This document shows positions 17,576-26,274 of a stretch of 64,000 nucleotides of DNA, piece by piece. Location of the stretch: positions 496,001 through 560,000 of the forward strand of contig JADJCM010000001.1 of NCBI GenBank assembly GCA_016703225.1, given 5' to 3'. Under the pieces are notes generated by a model that made no database searches, had not been told where the DNA came from, and saw nothing but the letters and a program-made list of their open reading frames with translations. The DNA comes from Lysobacterales bacterium. GTDB taxonomy: Bacteria; Pseudomonadota; Gammaproteobacteria; Xanthomonadales; Ahniellaceae. A program made the position numbers and the translations under genes. Numbering within the stretch: the first letter of the stretch is position 1; the number at the start of each line of letters is the position of its first letter.

Positions 17576-19125
17576 ATGCACTCCAGACGGCTCGTGGTCC
17601 TCGTCCTCATCGCGCTCTCCGGCCTGGCGCGGGCGCAGAGTTTCTGCGGCGCGGTCGCGCCCGAATCGACCGCTGCGGCGAACCTGCTCGGCAACGGCAC
17701 GCCGGGCAGCGTCAGCACCGCGCAGATCCAGGCTGCGCTCGATGCCGGCGGCGTCTGGCGCTTCAACGTCGGCGCGGCACCCACCACGATCGTGCTGGGT
17801 TCGACCTTGAACGCGACGCGCGCGGTGGTACTCGACGGCGCGGACGTGGTCACGCTCTCAGGCGGCGGCGTGCGCCGCATCCTGACCATCAACAACCCGA
17901 ACCCGGCGCAGAACGCACCGCATTTCACGGTGACGCTGCAGCACCTCGCGTTCGCCGACGCCAGCGTCAGCGACGGTGTTGGCGCCGCGATCTACAAGCC
18001 GCACGGCGGCGAGTATCCGCACAAGGTGAGCCTGAAGCTCTCGCACTGCCGCTTCAGCAACAACCTCGCCGCGCTCGACGGCACGCCTCAGGACGACGGC
18101 GGCGGCGCGTTCTACGGCGAACTGCTGGAACGCATCGACATCGGCGACTGCGTATTCGAGAACAACCGCGGCAGCAACGGCGGTGCGGTCTATTCGCTCG
18201 GCTCGCTCGCGGTCAACGTGGTCGACAGCGACTTCCTCGCCAACCAGGCGATCGGCAGCGGCGGCAACCCCGGAAATGGCGGCAATGCGGGAGCGCTCGG
18301 CGTCGACGGCGCCAACCGCACGGTCGACGTGTGCCGCACGCGCTTCATCGACAACACCTCGAACGCCTTTGGTGCCGGCTTCTTCAGCGTGATGTACGAC
18401 CAGAGCAGCCGCACCCGCTTCGAAGACGTGCTGTTCCGCCACAACCGCCAGCTCAACCCCGCCGGCCAGCACAGCGGCGGCGCTTACCTGCAGGACGGGC
18501 CGTGGGCGATCGAGCGCAGCGCCTTCATCGACAACGAGGCCAATGGCTACGGCGGTCTGTTCGTCGCCGGCAATGCGCCCGGCCTGATCCGCAACAGCAC
18601 CTTCAGCGGCAACATCGCGCGCACCGGGCTGGGCGCCGCGATGGCGCTGAGCACGAACGCCGACATCGACATCGTCAACAGCACCATCGCCAACAACGTC
18701 GCCACCGCTGCCTTCGCCGGCGGCATCGCCATCGGCACGCCGAACCGGCTGCGACTGACCAATGTGATCCTGGCCAACAACAGTGGCGGCAACCGCTGGG
18801 TCAGTTGGGGCATGAACAATGCCGCGGCCTTCGATGGCGGTGGCAACCAGCAGTGGCCGCAGCAACGGCCGGACGGCGGCGGTGCCGAGGTGCCGATGAC
18901 CGCGAGCGCGCAGTTCGCCGATCCGCTGCTCGCAGCACTCGCCGCAAACGGCGGCCCGACCCCGACCCACGCCATCCCTGCCGCCAGCGCCGCCCGCAAC
19001 GGCGGCGTGGGCGGCGCACTCGTCCCCGCCGTCGACCAGCGCAACTACCCGCGCCTCGGCACACCGATCGCGGCGCCTACGAGTACGGCGCCGAGGGGTT
19101 GCTGTACGCGGATGGGTTTGAGTAA
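17576..19125 (+). CDS. Secreted beta-helix protein, frameshifted just before its DGFE tail
   Basis: About 515 residues: a signal peptide (MHSRRLVVLVLIALSGLARA), then a right-handed beta-helix of polymorphic-outer-membrane-protein/CSLREA type with repeats such as GGGAFYGELLERIDIGDCVF, NRGSNGGAVYSLGS and NSTFSGNIARTG. The main frame reads to DQRNYPRLGTP near 19074 and then runs on with unrelated sequence to 19246. The frame that begins 1 nt earlier instead gives TDRGAYEYGAEGLLYADGFE and stops at 19125, which is the expected tail. A single missing base near 19066-19074 explains this. The given end is that of the expected protein. It could be a real mutation or a sequencing/assembly error. Confidence 0.75.
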
Positions 19126-19236
19126 GCGGAGCGCGCTTCATTCGGGGCCCCGCCTCCGCGGTTCAGCGCAGACGCTTCGGCCGACCTCCATAATCGACTC
19201 ACGAATCGTTTCACTCCAACGTCGGCTATACGCCAT

Positions 19237-19296
19237 AAGCATATGATCTTTATAGTATGCTAGCGTCATTATCCATTCACGAATCCATTCATGAAT
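19237..19296 (+). promoter_or_regulatory. AT-rich promoter region with tandem palindromic operator
   Basis: Two consecutive 12-bp units, CCATTCACGAAT (19273-19284) and CCATTCATGAAT (19285-19296), each hold a palindrome of the form ATTCAnGAAT. The second overlaps the ATG. Upstream, AGCATA and TATGCT form a further inverted repeat around TTTATAG in a stretch far richer in A+T than its surroundings. The site is well placed for autorepression by the HTH-bearing kinase encoded downstream. Confidence 0.5.
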
Positions 19297-20697
19297 GCCG
19301 CCTCATTCAACCCATTGGTCGATTTCCTGACCCGACCCGGCCAGACACAGCCCGTGCCGGCGGCCACGCTGCAGTCGGCCCTGGGCGTAAGCCAGGCCAC
19401 GCTGTCGCGAATGGTCCGCGAGGCCGGCGACGGTGTGGTGCGGATTGGCAAGGCCCGCGCCACGCGCTACGCAGCTACGCATTCGCTGGGTCGCGTCGGC
19501 CGAAACTGGCCGCTGTATCGATTGGATCCGATGGGCCGCCCGCATCCACTCGGCCGCTTGCACGCACTGGCGCGCGGCGACTGGTGGTTGTCGGCGGAAG
19601 GCGCGCGCCTGGGTCCGGTGTTTGCGAACGCCGAGTTTCGCGACGGCCTGTACCCGGGCTGGCCCTGGTTCCTCGATGGCCAGAGACCGCAAGGTTTCCT
19701 CGGGCGTGCGTTCGCACATCGCGTCGCACCTTTGCTCGGGTCACCCGCAGACCTGAACCTCTGGGGCGACGACGACATCGCCCTGGCGCTTCTGCAGTAT
19801 GGCCACGATGCACCCGGTGACTTGATCCTCGGCGAGCCGTCGCTGCGCCGCGCGCTCGACGAACGCTCGTCACCGCCGAATGCGATCCTTGCGGAGGAAC
19901 GCGAGCAACACTATCCGAGACTGGCAGAGGCGGCGTTGCGCGGTGAGCCGTTCGGTTCCTCCGCCGCCGGCGAGCAGCCCAAGTTCACCGCAACTCTGGC
20001 CGAAGTGGATGGCAGCTGGCGACCAGTGATCGTCAAGTTCAGCGAACGCCTGACCACGCCTGGTGCGCGTCGCTGGGCCGATCTGCTGCAGGGCGAGCGG
20101 CTCGCGGCCGAGACGCTCGCCGCCGCCGAGGTAGCCGCCGCCCCGACCCGGATCCTGACCGCGGACAACCGCGTCTTCCTGGAATCGACGCGCTTCGATC
20201 GCACGCCGACGCTCGGTCGCATCGGCATGGTCCCGCTTGCCGCGCTCGATGCTGCGTTCTACGGACATGGCGCACTGCCCTGGTGGCAGTTCGCGGCGCA
20301 ACTTCGAAACGATGGCTGGCTGGCCGCCGAAGACGCTACGCGGCTGGCGCGCCTCGGCTGGTTTGGCGCGTTGATCGGCAATACCGACATGCACCTCGGC
20401 AACGTATCCCTCAATCTAGACGACACTCGCCCGCTGTCGCTGGCACCGGTCTACGACATGCTGCCGATGCGATGGCGCCCTGCCGCCACCGGCGAAGTAC
20501 TGCCGCCCGACAACGACTGGCGTCCACCTTTTCCGCTGCCGCACGAGACCCGTGACTGGCTGGCGGCCGCAGCACTCGCCCGCGCTTACTGGCAGCAGGT
20601 CATCGATGCGCAGGAGCGCTTCAGCGACGACTTCCGCGCCATCGCCCAAAATGCACTCTCCGCCGTCGAGCGCGCACTCGCGCAGGTGGCGCACTGA
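19291..20697 (+). CDS. yjjJ: HipA-like serine/threonine kinase with N-terminal HTH (YjjJ/HipH type)
   Basis: A 468-residue single-protein relative of the HipA toxin. Residues ~1-60 form a winged-helix-like DNA-binding region (LQSALGVSQATLSRMVREAG). The kinase part carries the Gly/Lys loop SSAAGEQPKFTA, the lysine in PVIVKFSE, catalytic loop IGNTDMHLGNVSL, and the metal-binding turn VYDMLPMRW. E. coli YjjJ (HipH) is such a stand-alone HipA-type protein; in HipA systems the kinase phosphorylates glutamyl-tRNA synthetase. No separate HipB gene is adjacent, so the fused HTH probably supplies autoregulation. It ends 26 nt from a convergent gene. Confidence 0.88.
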   Translation: MNAASFNPLVDFLTRPGQTQPVPAATLQSALGVSQATLSRMVREAGDGVVRIGKARATRYAATHSLGRVGRNWPLYRLDPMGRPHPLGRLHALARGDWWLSAEGARLGPVFANAEFRDGLYPGWPWFLDGQRPQGFLGRAFAHRVAPLLGSPADLNLWGDDDIALALLQYGHDAPGDLILGEPSLRRALDERSSPPNAILAEEREQHYPRLAEAALRGEPFGSSAAGEQPKFTATLAEVDGSWRPVIVKFSERLTTPGARRWADLLQGERLAAETLAAAEVAAAPTRILTADNRVFLESTRFDRTPTLGRIGMVPLAALDAAFYGHGALPWWQFAAQLRNDGWLAAEDATRLARLGWFGALIGNTDMHLGNVSLNLDDTRPLSLAPVYDMLPMRWRPAATGEVLPPDNDWRPPFPLPHETRDWLAAAALARAYWQQVIDAQERFSDDFRAIAQNALSAVERALAQVAH

Positions 20698-20723
20698 CAG
20701 CGCCACTGCGGCAGCATGGAGGC

Positions 20724-21623
20724 TCACTCCACCGCCGCCGCCCCCGAAGCAGGGACGGGCAGCCGGCGATCGAACTCGGCGAGCACGGCGAGCAGGTCCG
20801 GGTCGTCGCCGGCGCGGTCGGTGACGGTCTTGCCGTGGGCATCGCGGCGGTCCGGGTCGGCACCGGCGGCGAGCAGTGCGCGCAGGGTTTCGGCGTGACC
20901 GGAGTAGGCCGCCTCGTGCGCGGCGGTGTAGCCGGCGTCGCCGTCGGGGTCGGTAGCGTCCGCATCGACGCCGAGCGCGAGCAGGCGCACGAGCCGCGCG
21001 GTATCGCCCTCGCGCGCCAGCACGATCAGGGTGCGCCCGATCGCCGCCGAGTGGCGCACGGCGCCGGTGTCGAGCAGTCGATCCAGCGAGGTGCCGTCGG
21101 CGACCACGTCGAGTGGATGGCGCCCGCGCGCGTCGGCGGCGTTGGCATCGGCGCCGAGCCGCAGCAGGAATCCGATTTCCAGGCTGCGGTCGTCCGGTCG
21201 GGCTGCGGCCTCGACCAGCATCGTCGCCATCGCCTGGCGATCAAGCAGCGCGCCGAGCAGGCGGTTGATGGTGATGCTGCCATCGCCCGCTTCCCTGCCC
21301 GCATTCCAATAAGGCCCGTACAACGCTGCCATGCCGGCATGCAGCAGCAACGCCGGCAGCAGGAACCCGAAGCGCGCCGGATGCCGGCGCAGGGTTTCCG
21401 AATCGGCACGGTGCTGTCGGCTGCCGATCCAGGGCACAGCCGCGATCACGATCGTCAGTCCCAGCACGACCTGCCACCCGAGCTGCATGAACGGTGCCTT
21501 CCACCAGCACCAGATCTCGATCGGCATCGCGACGAGGAAGCACAGCGCCGGATACCAGGGACTCGACCAGGCGTCGCGTTCCCGCTGGCGCTCTGCCTGC
21601 GATTCGATGGACCCGTCGCTCAT
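20724..21623 (-). CDS. Membrane-anchored ankyrin-repeat protein
   Basis: 299 residues. Three hydrophobic segments lie near the N-terminus (WYPALCFLVAMPIEIWCWW; LGWQVVLGLTIVIAAVPWI; GFLLPALLLHAGMAALYG). Ankyrin repeats follow, clearest at AGYTAAHEAAYSGHAETLRALLAAGADP and the preceding FLLRLGADANAADARG. These mediate protein contacts; no catalytic part is present. Its start codon overlaps the stop of the upstream HEAT-repeat gene by 4 nt (ATGA), so the two are co-translated. Confidence 0.8.
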   Translation of the reverse strand: MSDGSIESQAERQRERDAWSSPWYPALCFLVAMPIEIWCWWKAPFMQLGWQVVLGLTIVIAAVPWIGSRQHRADSETLRRHPARFGFLLPALLLHAGMAALYGPYWNAGREAGDGSITINRLLGALLDRQAMATMLVEAAARPDDRSLEIGFLLRLGADANAADARGRHPLDVVADGTSLDRLLDTGAVRHSAAIGRTLIVLAREGDTARLVRLLALGVDADATDPDGDAGYTAAHEAAYSGHAETLRALLAAGADPDRRDAHGKTVTDRAGDDPDLLAVLAEFDRRLPVPASGAAAVE

Positions 21624-23380
21624 GCCCCGCCTCGTCCGCCAAGCAGGGTCATGATCTCGGGCGTGCAGCTGTACTTGGCCTGGTCGAGCAGGCGATCACC
21701 GGTGGGCGTGGTCACGTCCGGATCGGCACCGAGGCCGAGCAGGTAGCTGACGATGGCGGGCAACCCCTGTGCCGCCTGCGGGATGCCGCAGTAACCGAGC
21801 GCGATCATGATCGGCGTCGGCGGCGTGCCCTGCATCTGCGCGTGGCGCACCGGCGCATGCACGTTGCCGGCGTGAACCAGCTTCTTCACCGCGGCGACAT
21901 CGCCTTTGGCGATCGCGGTGTACAGGGCCACGCCGTCGGCACCCTTGGCGGTTCCCGCCTCCGGCATCCGCGCTGTCGGCGCCTTCGCAGACGGAGCCGT
22001 GCCGCCGCCGCGTGCATCACGCTCGCGCCAGGCCGGTTCGATGCGATTCAACGCCGCCTCCGCCGCCTGCACCACGCGCGCGTCGGCGTGCTGGCGTTCG
22101 GCGCGCACCGCGTTCGCGGCCGGCGCGGCGCGGTTCCACATCGACTCCAGATCACCAAGCAGCATGATCTTGGCTTCGACCTCCCGGTTCGCGCCCAGCC
22201 AGGTACCGATCAGGCGCGCGCGTTCGGCCTCCAGGGCGATGACGTCGCGGGCATCGTCGTGGCAAGCGCGGAAATACGCGTCGATGGCATGCGCACTCAG
22301 GATCGGCGCGCACATGCGCTCCCAGTGTGGGCGCGCCGCCGCGTGCACCGCGGCGTGGCCTTCGCGATCGGAGCCATCGGCGGCGTCTCCCAGCACCTCG
22401 ATGGCGCGCACGCGCTCGGCTTCGTCACCCGCCGCATCGGCGGCCAGCGCGGCCAGCTCGGGCAGTCCATGCGTGCTGCGCCCGGCGGCGTCGGCGAGCG
22501 CGCGCAGCCCGATCTTGCGCTGCGCCGGATCGGCGAGCAGGCGTGCAGCCTTCGGCGCCCAACGCTCCAGCGAGGCGGCATCGCGCTGATCGCCAAGCAA
22601 ACTCCAGGCGCGATCGCGAATGTCCGGATAGGGGCTGTCGGCGTTGCGCAGGAGCACGTCGGTCCAACCCGGGGGACGCGGATCAAAGGTGTGCAACTGC
22701 CGCAGCAGGTACGGCGTCGCCGGCGGCGACGATGGCAGCGACTGCAACAGCGGATCGATCAGGGCGCGATCGCCGGTGGCGACCAGCTTGGCCAATGCCT
22801 TCTCGGCCAATTCGACGTTGTCGATGGAGCTGTCGCGCGCCTTCGCCTCGACCGCATCGAGGAAATAACCGAGCAGGTACGGCAGCAACCGCGGTGCCGG
22901 ATCGATCCCGACCAAACCGCGCGCCGCGAGAAAGCCGACGTAGTCGCGCGCGCCAGCCGCCAGCACTCGCCGTCGCGCGGCGGCCAGCTCGCCCTCGGCA
23001 ATGCCCATCGCCGCCAGCGCACCAGCGGCATTCATCGCCACCGCGGCATCGGCATCGTCGAGCGCGCTGCGCAAGGCCGGCTGCGCCGATGCGAAGGCCC
23101 CCGGCTCGTCCGCCCCCAACTCCCACAGGACCTCGGCGGCCGCCAGACGGATCGGGCTCTCGCTCGCGCCGAGGTGACGGATCAGGACCGGCGCCGTCTG
23201 CGCCGCGAACTTGGCGCCGAGCCGACTCGCGGCCTTGATCTGCTGCACCGGCTTGCCGCGCTCCAGGTCACGCAGCGCCTCCTTGTTCTGCTGCGCCCAG
23301 AACTTGTCGGCGAAGTCCTCGGCGGCAGGCGCCGTCGCGCCCAGCAGCATGCACAGCGCGAAACACCAACGAACCCGCAT
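21620..23380 (-). CDS. Exported HEAT-repeat protein with C-terminal ankyrin repeats
   Basis: 586 residues: a signal peptide (MRVRWCFALCMLLGATAPA), a long alpha-helical HEAT-like solenoid (e.g. TAPVLIRHLGASESPIRLAA, LRSALDDADAAVAMNAAGAL), and a C-terminal ankyrin section (VALYTAIAKGDVAAVKKLVH; AIVSYLLGLGADPDVTTPTG). It is probably a periplasmic scaffold or binding protein; the function is unknown. It is the first gene of a two-gene operon with the membrane ankyrin protein, suggesting the two act together across or at the inner membrane. Confidence 0.78.
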   Translation of the reverse strand: MRVRWCFALCMLLGATAPAAEDFADKFWAQQNKEALRDLERGKPVQQIKAASRLGAKFAAQTAPVLIRHLGASESPIRLAAAEVLWELGADEPGAFASAQPALRSALDDADAAVAMNAAGALAAMGIAEGELAAARRRVLAAGARDYVGFLAARGLVGIDPAPRLLPYLLGYFLDAVEAKARDSSIDNVELAEKALAKLVATGDRALIDPLLQSLPSSPPATPYLLRQLHTFDPRPPGWTDVLLRNADSPYPDIRDRAWSLLGDQRDAASLERWAPKAARLLADPAQRKIGLRALADAAGRSTHGLPELAALAADAAGDEAERVRAIEVLGDAADGSDREGHAAVHAAARPHWERMCAPILSAHAIDAYFRACHDDARDVIALEAERARLIGTWLGANREVEAKIMLLGDLESMWNRAAPAANAVRAERQHADARVVQAAEAALNRIEPAWRERDARGGGTAPSAKAPTARMPEAGTAKGADGVALYTAIAKGDVAAVKKLVHAGNVHAPVRHAQMQGTPPTPIMIALGYCGIPQAAQGLPAIVSYLLGLGADPDVTTPTGDRLLDQAKYSCTPEIMTLLGGRGGA

Positions 23381-23424
23381 GGACGCACTCCGGCAGCGAA
23401 GGGTGTGCGGAAGATATCGCAGCG

Positions 23425-24186
23425 CTAGTGACCGCGCCGTTCACCCAGCATCGCCACGAACTCGTGCGCGAAGCGATGCGCGTCGCCGGGCCAGCGCGCG
23501 GAGAGCCAGTTGCGATCACGCACGATGAAACCGGGCGAGAGGTCGCTCGCCGAATCGCGACGCAGGCTGCGCGGACCAGCGTCGAACTGGGTCACCTGCG
23601 CCAGCACATCGGTGACTTCGTCCTCGACGGTCTTCGGGTAGGTGCGGTAGTAGTCGCCGAGCCACAGACACGTCGCCGCCCAGGCCGAGAGTTCCATCGA
23701 CTTCGGCAGCGCCGTGGTGCGTCGCTGATACAGCAGCGACTCGCCGTCCGGCCCGAGCGCGCGCGCCGCGACCAGCACGCCGTGGCAGATCGCCGCGACC
23801 GGCTTGTTGGCCGCGAACATCTCGGCGGTCTTCTGCTGCAGGTCCTGCAACTCCAGATAGGGCAGTACGCCGATGGCATGCCCACCGGGCAGCAGCAGAC
23901 CGTCGAAGTCCTGGCGCAGCGCGGTCTTCCACTCGATCGGATTGCGGAACTCGGCACTCTGCGCCATCGCCGCATAGGCGAAGCAGCCGTCTCGATTCGC
24001 CATCAACAAGGGCTTGAGCAGGCCGAAGCCCTTGCCGGTGATCAGGCGGTAGTCGCACTCGCCGGGCAGGCCGTCCTGGGTGGCGAACACAACCTCGTGC
24101 TTCGCGGCGCGCAACACCTTCCACGGCACCGCGGTTTCGGTCGGATCGAAATCGTCATTCGGTATCGCGATCAGCACCCGCGCCAT
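23425..24186 (-). CDS. DJ-1/PfpI-superfamily protein
   Basis: 253 residues of the class-I glutamine-amidotransferase-like DJ-1/PfpI fold. The nucleophile-elbow cysteine is Cys134 in VAAICHGVLVAARAL. DFDGLLLPGGHAIGVLPYLE supplies the preceding strand and loop. The length and the insertion around FRNPIEWKTALRQ resemble Hsp31-like/ThiJ family members more than short YajL. Family roles are glyoxalase III, deglycase or chaperone activities; the substrate cannot be inferred. It stands between unrelated genes, with an ATG at 24186. Confidence 0.85.
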   Translation of the reverse strand: MARVLIAIPNDDFDPTETAVPWKVLRAAKHEVVFATQDGLPGECDYRLITGKGFGLLKPLLMANRDGCFAYAAMAQSAEFRNPIEWKTALRQDFDGLLLPGGHAIGVLPYLELQDLQQKTAEMFAANKPVAAICHGVLVAARALGPDGESLLYQRRTTALPKSMELSAWAATCLWLGDYYRTYPKTVEDEVTDVLAQVTQFDAGPRSLRRDSASDLSPGFIVRDRNWLSARWPGDAHRFAHEFVAMLGERRGH

Positions 24187-24242
24187 CGCCGAACCTCGAA
24201 GGGAGATGCGGCGATGCTATCGGAACCGTGCGCGCGCGGCGC

Positions 24243-24530
24243 TCAGCCGGCCGGCGTTGCCGCGACTTCGGCCGTGCCCGCCGCGCCGCGCCGATAGACG
24301 ATGCGCTTGGCGCCGCCGTCGCAACTGCCGACGACCTTGCCCTCGGTCCCGGTTTCCGCAGCAGCATCGATCACCGTCAGCGTGAACGCGACGACGCCGT
24401 TGGCCTTGATCTTCGCATCGATCTCGGCCTGCAGCTCCTCGCAGGGCTTGCGCGCGGCTGCAGGCAAGGCCACGGCGAACAAGGCAGCGACGAATAGGAC
24501 AAGCATCGATATGGGGCGGGCGATATTCAT
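24243..24530 (-). CDS. DUF1161 small periplasmic protein
   Basis: 95 residues. A signal peptide (MNIARPISMLVLFVAALFAV) precedes the DUF1161 core: KPCEELQAEIDAKIKANGV, AFTLTVID, and VVGSCDGGAKRIVYRR. The two cysteines (one in KPCEE, one in GSCDGG) are the conserved pair that likely forms a disulfide in the periplasm. The function is unknown. The ATG at 24530 is chosen because it starts the signal peptide; upstream in-frame codons do not extend it sensibly. Confidence 0.85.
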   Translation of the reverse strand: MNIARPISMLVLFVAALFAVALPAAARKPCEELQAEIDAKIKANGVVAFTLTVIDAAAETGTEGKVVGSCDGGAKRIVYRRGAAGTAEVAATPAG

Positions 24531-24608
24531 GGCAAGACTCTCGGGGCTGCAAGGGAAGTGCAGTGTCGTCTCCGACTCAGCCATCGCGATGGCCAAATCC
24601 GGCCTTTC

Positions 24609-25793
24609 TCACGGCAATCCGCCCACGCCCGCCGCACGCAACTGCTCGCGCAGCGTGGCCATGCCGCTGTCGGCGGGCCAGCCGTTCCACTGCGCGACCA
24701 GTTGTCCGTCGCGGAATACATGAAACGCCGGCATCGCCCAACTGCGCACGCGCGGCCAGTCGCGGTCGCGCCAGGCGATGTGCATCGGCTGCGTCGGAAA
24801 CTCGCGATTCCAGTCGGCGACGGCAGTGAACGATTCGGACTGCGATGCCAGCCAGACACCGTGACGGCGGAACAGGCGGTCGAGTGCCGGATCAGTGGCG
24901 ATCGCACGCGCCGCATCGCGCGCGAAGTGGCAGCCGGCCACGACCACGATGCGCAGGCCCTGGTCGAGGTCGATGCGCCGCCGCGACATCTGCAGCGCAT
25001 CCGCAGAGACCTCCAGCACCGATTCCGGCAGCGGATCCAGCGTGTCTTCGAAGTCACGCGCGGGCAACGGCTCCAGGCCGCGACTGGGGAAGCGCTGCCG
25101 CAGGCGCGCGGCGGCATCGAAGTCGCGCGCCGAAATCAGTGCCTGGTAAACGCGCTGGATCTGGCGCGGTTGCGCCGCCTGCTCGCGGTCGAGCAGATCC
25201 AGCGCCGCGATGACCTCGGTGGCGCGCGCTGGCGTGGATTCCTGGCGCAGGGCAACCAGCAGCGCGCGCAACAGCAGCAGGCGTTCGCAGGTGTCGAGGC
25301 GAAGCGCCACGGTCGCAGCCGATTCGCGTTCGAGCAGGTCGGCGAGCGCCTGCGTTGCCGCCTGCGGCTGGCCGTCGATGGCCTCGTGGAACGTCAGGTA
25401 GCGGCGCTCGAACGGCGTCTCGAAGTTGCGCGCCGGTCGCGGCTGCGGCAACGGTTGGAGCGCGGCGAGGTAATCGTCGAGCCCGAACAGACCGAGCACG
25501 GCTGCGGCCTGCTCGGTGCTCAGCGACTCCTCCAGATCGGCAACGTCGAAACCGGCGACGCCACCGCGCCCGAAACTCAGGCTGCGCAGGAAGCGGGTGC
25601 GCGCGCCGACCGGAAATGCATCGAGCGGCGAGCCGTGGCCCAGCTCCTGCGCAAGGTGACGCTGCAGCGCCTGCGGCGTGCGGATCGGCGTCGGCGCGGC
25701 TGGCGTTGCCTCCGCGGCAGTCGGCCGCGATCCGGCACAAGCCGCCAACAGCATGCACAACGAGACCACCAGCCACGCCGCGATCCGCATCAT
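24609..25793 (-). CDS. Lipoprotein with degenerate thioredoxin-like C-terminus
   Basis: 394 residues. A type II signal with lipobox LLAACAG gives a lipidated Cys. The middle is helical (TPR-like, residues ~90-250). The last ~120 residues look thioredoxin-like: LRIVVVAGCHFARDAARAI takes the place of the active-site strand and helix but has a single Cys instead of CxxC, and AMPAFHVFRDGQLVAQWNGW matches the cis-Pro strand-turn region. It probably does not act as a dithiol oxidoreductase. No operon partner is obvious. Confidence 0.65.
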   Translation of the reverse strand: MMRIAAWLVVSLCMLLAACAGSRPTAAEATPAAPTPIRTPQALQRHLAQELGHGSPLDAFPVGARTRFLRSLSFGRGGVAGFDVADLEESLSTEQAAAVLGLFGLDDYLAALQPLPQPRPARNFETPFERRYLTFHEAIDGQPQAATQALADLLERESAATVALRLDTCERLLLLRALLVALRQESTPARATEVIAALDLLDREQAAQPRQIQRVYQALISARDFDAAARLRQRFPSRGLEPLPARDFEDTLDPLPESVLEVSADALQMSRRRIDLDQGLRIVVVAGCHFARDAARAIATDPALDRLFRRHGVWLASQSESFTAVADWNREFPTQPMHIAWRDRDWPRVRSWAMPAFHVFRDGQLVAQWNGWPADSGMATLREQLRAAGVGGLP

Positions 25794-25914
25794 CCCTGTC
25801 CACCTTTCGCCATGAACGGCACCCGGACGACGGTATAGACGACGCCGGCGGCAGATGCCAGCCGCGACGACGTCCCCGCTGCGCGTTGCGCGCGGGGACG
25901 CGGCGGTCGGAGCC

Positions 25915-26106
25915 TCAGTTCTCGATGGTGAACTCGCGCCAGCGGCGCACGACCACGCAGCCGAAGTCGTCGCAGCGCAGTTCCGTGCACAGGCCGCCGT
26001 CGCAGCGGGTCACGGAGTAGGTCGCGGCCAGTGCCGGATACGACACCGTCAAGGTCCCGAGCACAGCGGCGAGGGCGGCGAGGGTGAGGGTGAGCTTGGT
26101 CTTCAT
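25915..26106 (-). CDS. Small secreted cysteine-rich protein
   Basis: 63 residues: a signal peptide (MKTKLTLTLAALAAVLGTLT, cleavage near ALA-ATYS) and a short mature part with three cysteines (TRCDGGLCTELRCDDFGC, in which a fourth follows). The ATG at 26106 is preceded by AAGGAAT. The function is unknown. It is divergent from proB. Short length and clear export signal support a real gene; similarity was not recognised. Confidence 0.65.
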   Translation of the reverse strand: MKTKLTLTLAALAAVLGTLTVSYPALAATYSVTRCDGGLCTELRCDDFGCVVVRRWREFTIEN

Positions 26107-26274
26107 GATCGGGATTCCTTGCGGGTTGGGGTCGGTCGCCGGGCGGCGCATCGCAGCGCAATGCCGCCCCGGCTTTCACCTACTCGCAGCCGGGCCCAGT
26201 CATCGATCACTCCGGCACCGGTTGCCTCCTCCACGACTCGCACCCTACGCTCGGGCTTCCCCGCGAACTTGCCC

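Noticed and set aside
19126..19246. C-terminal extension of the beta-helix protein in its uninterrupted frame
   Set aside because: The extension is unlike any beta-helix tail, and the alternative frame provides the expected ending; treated as a frameshift artefact.
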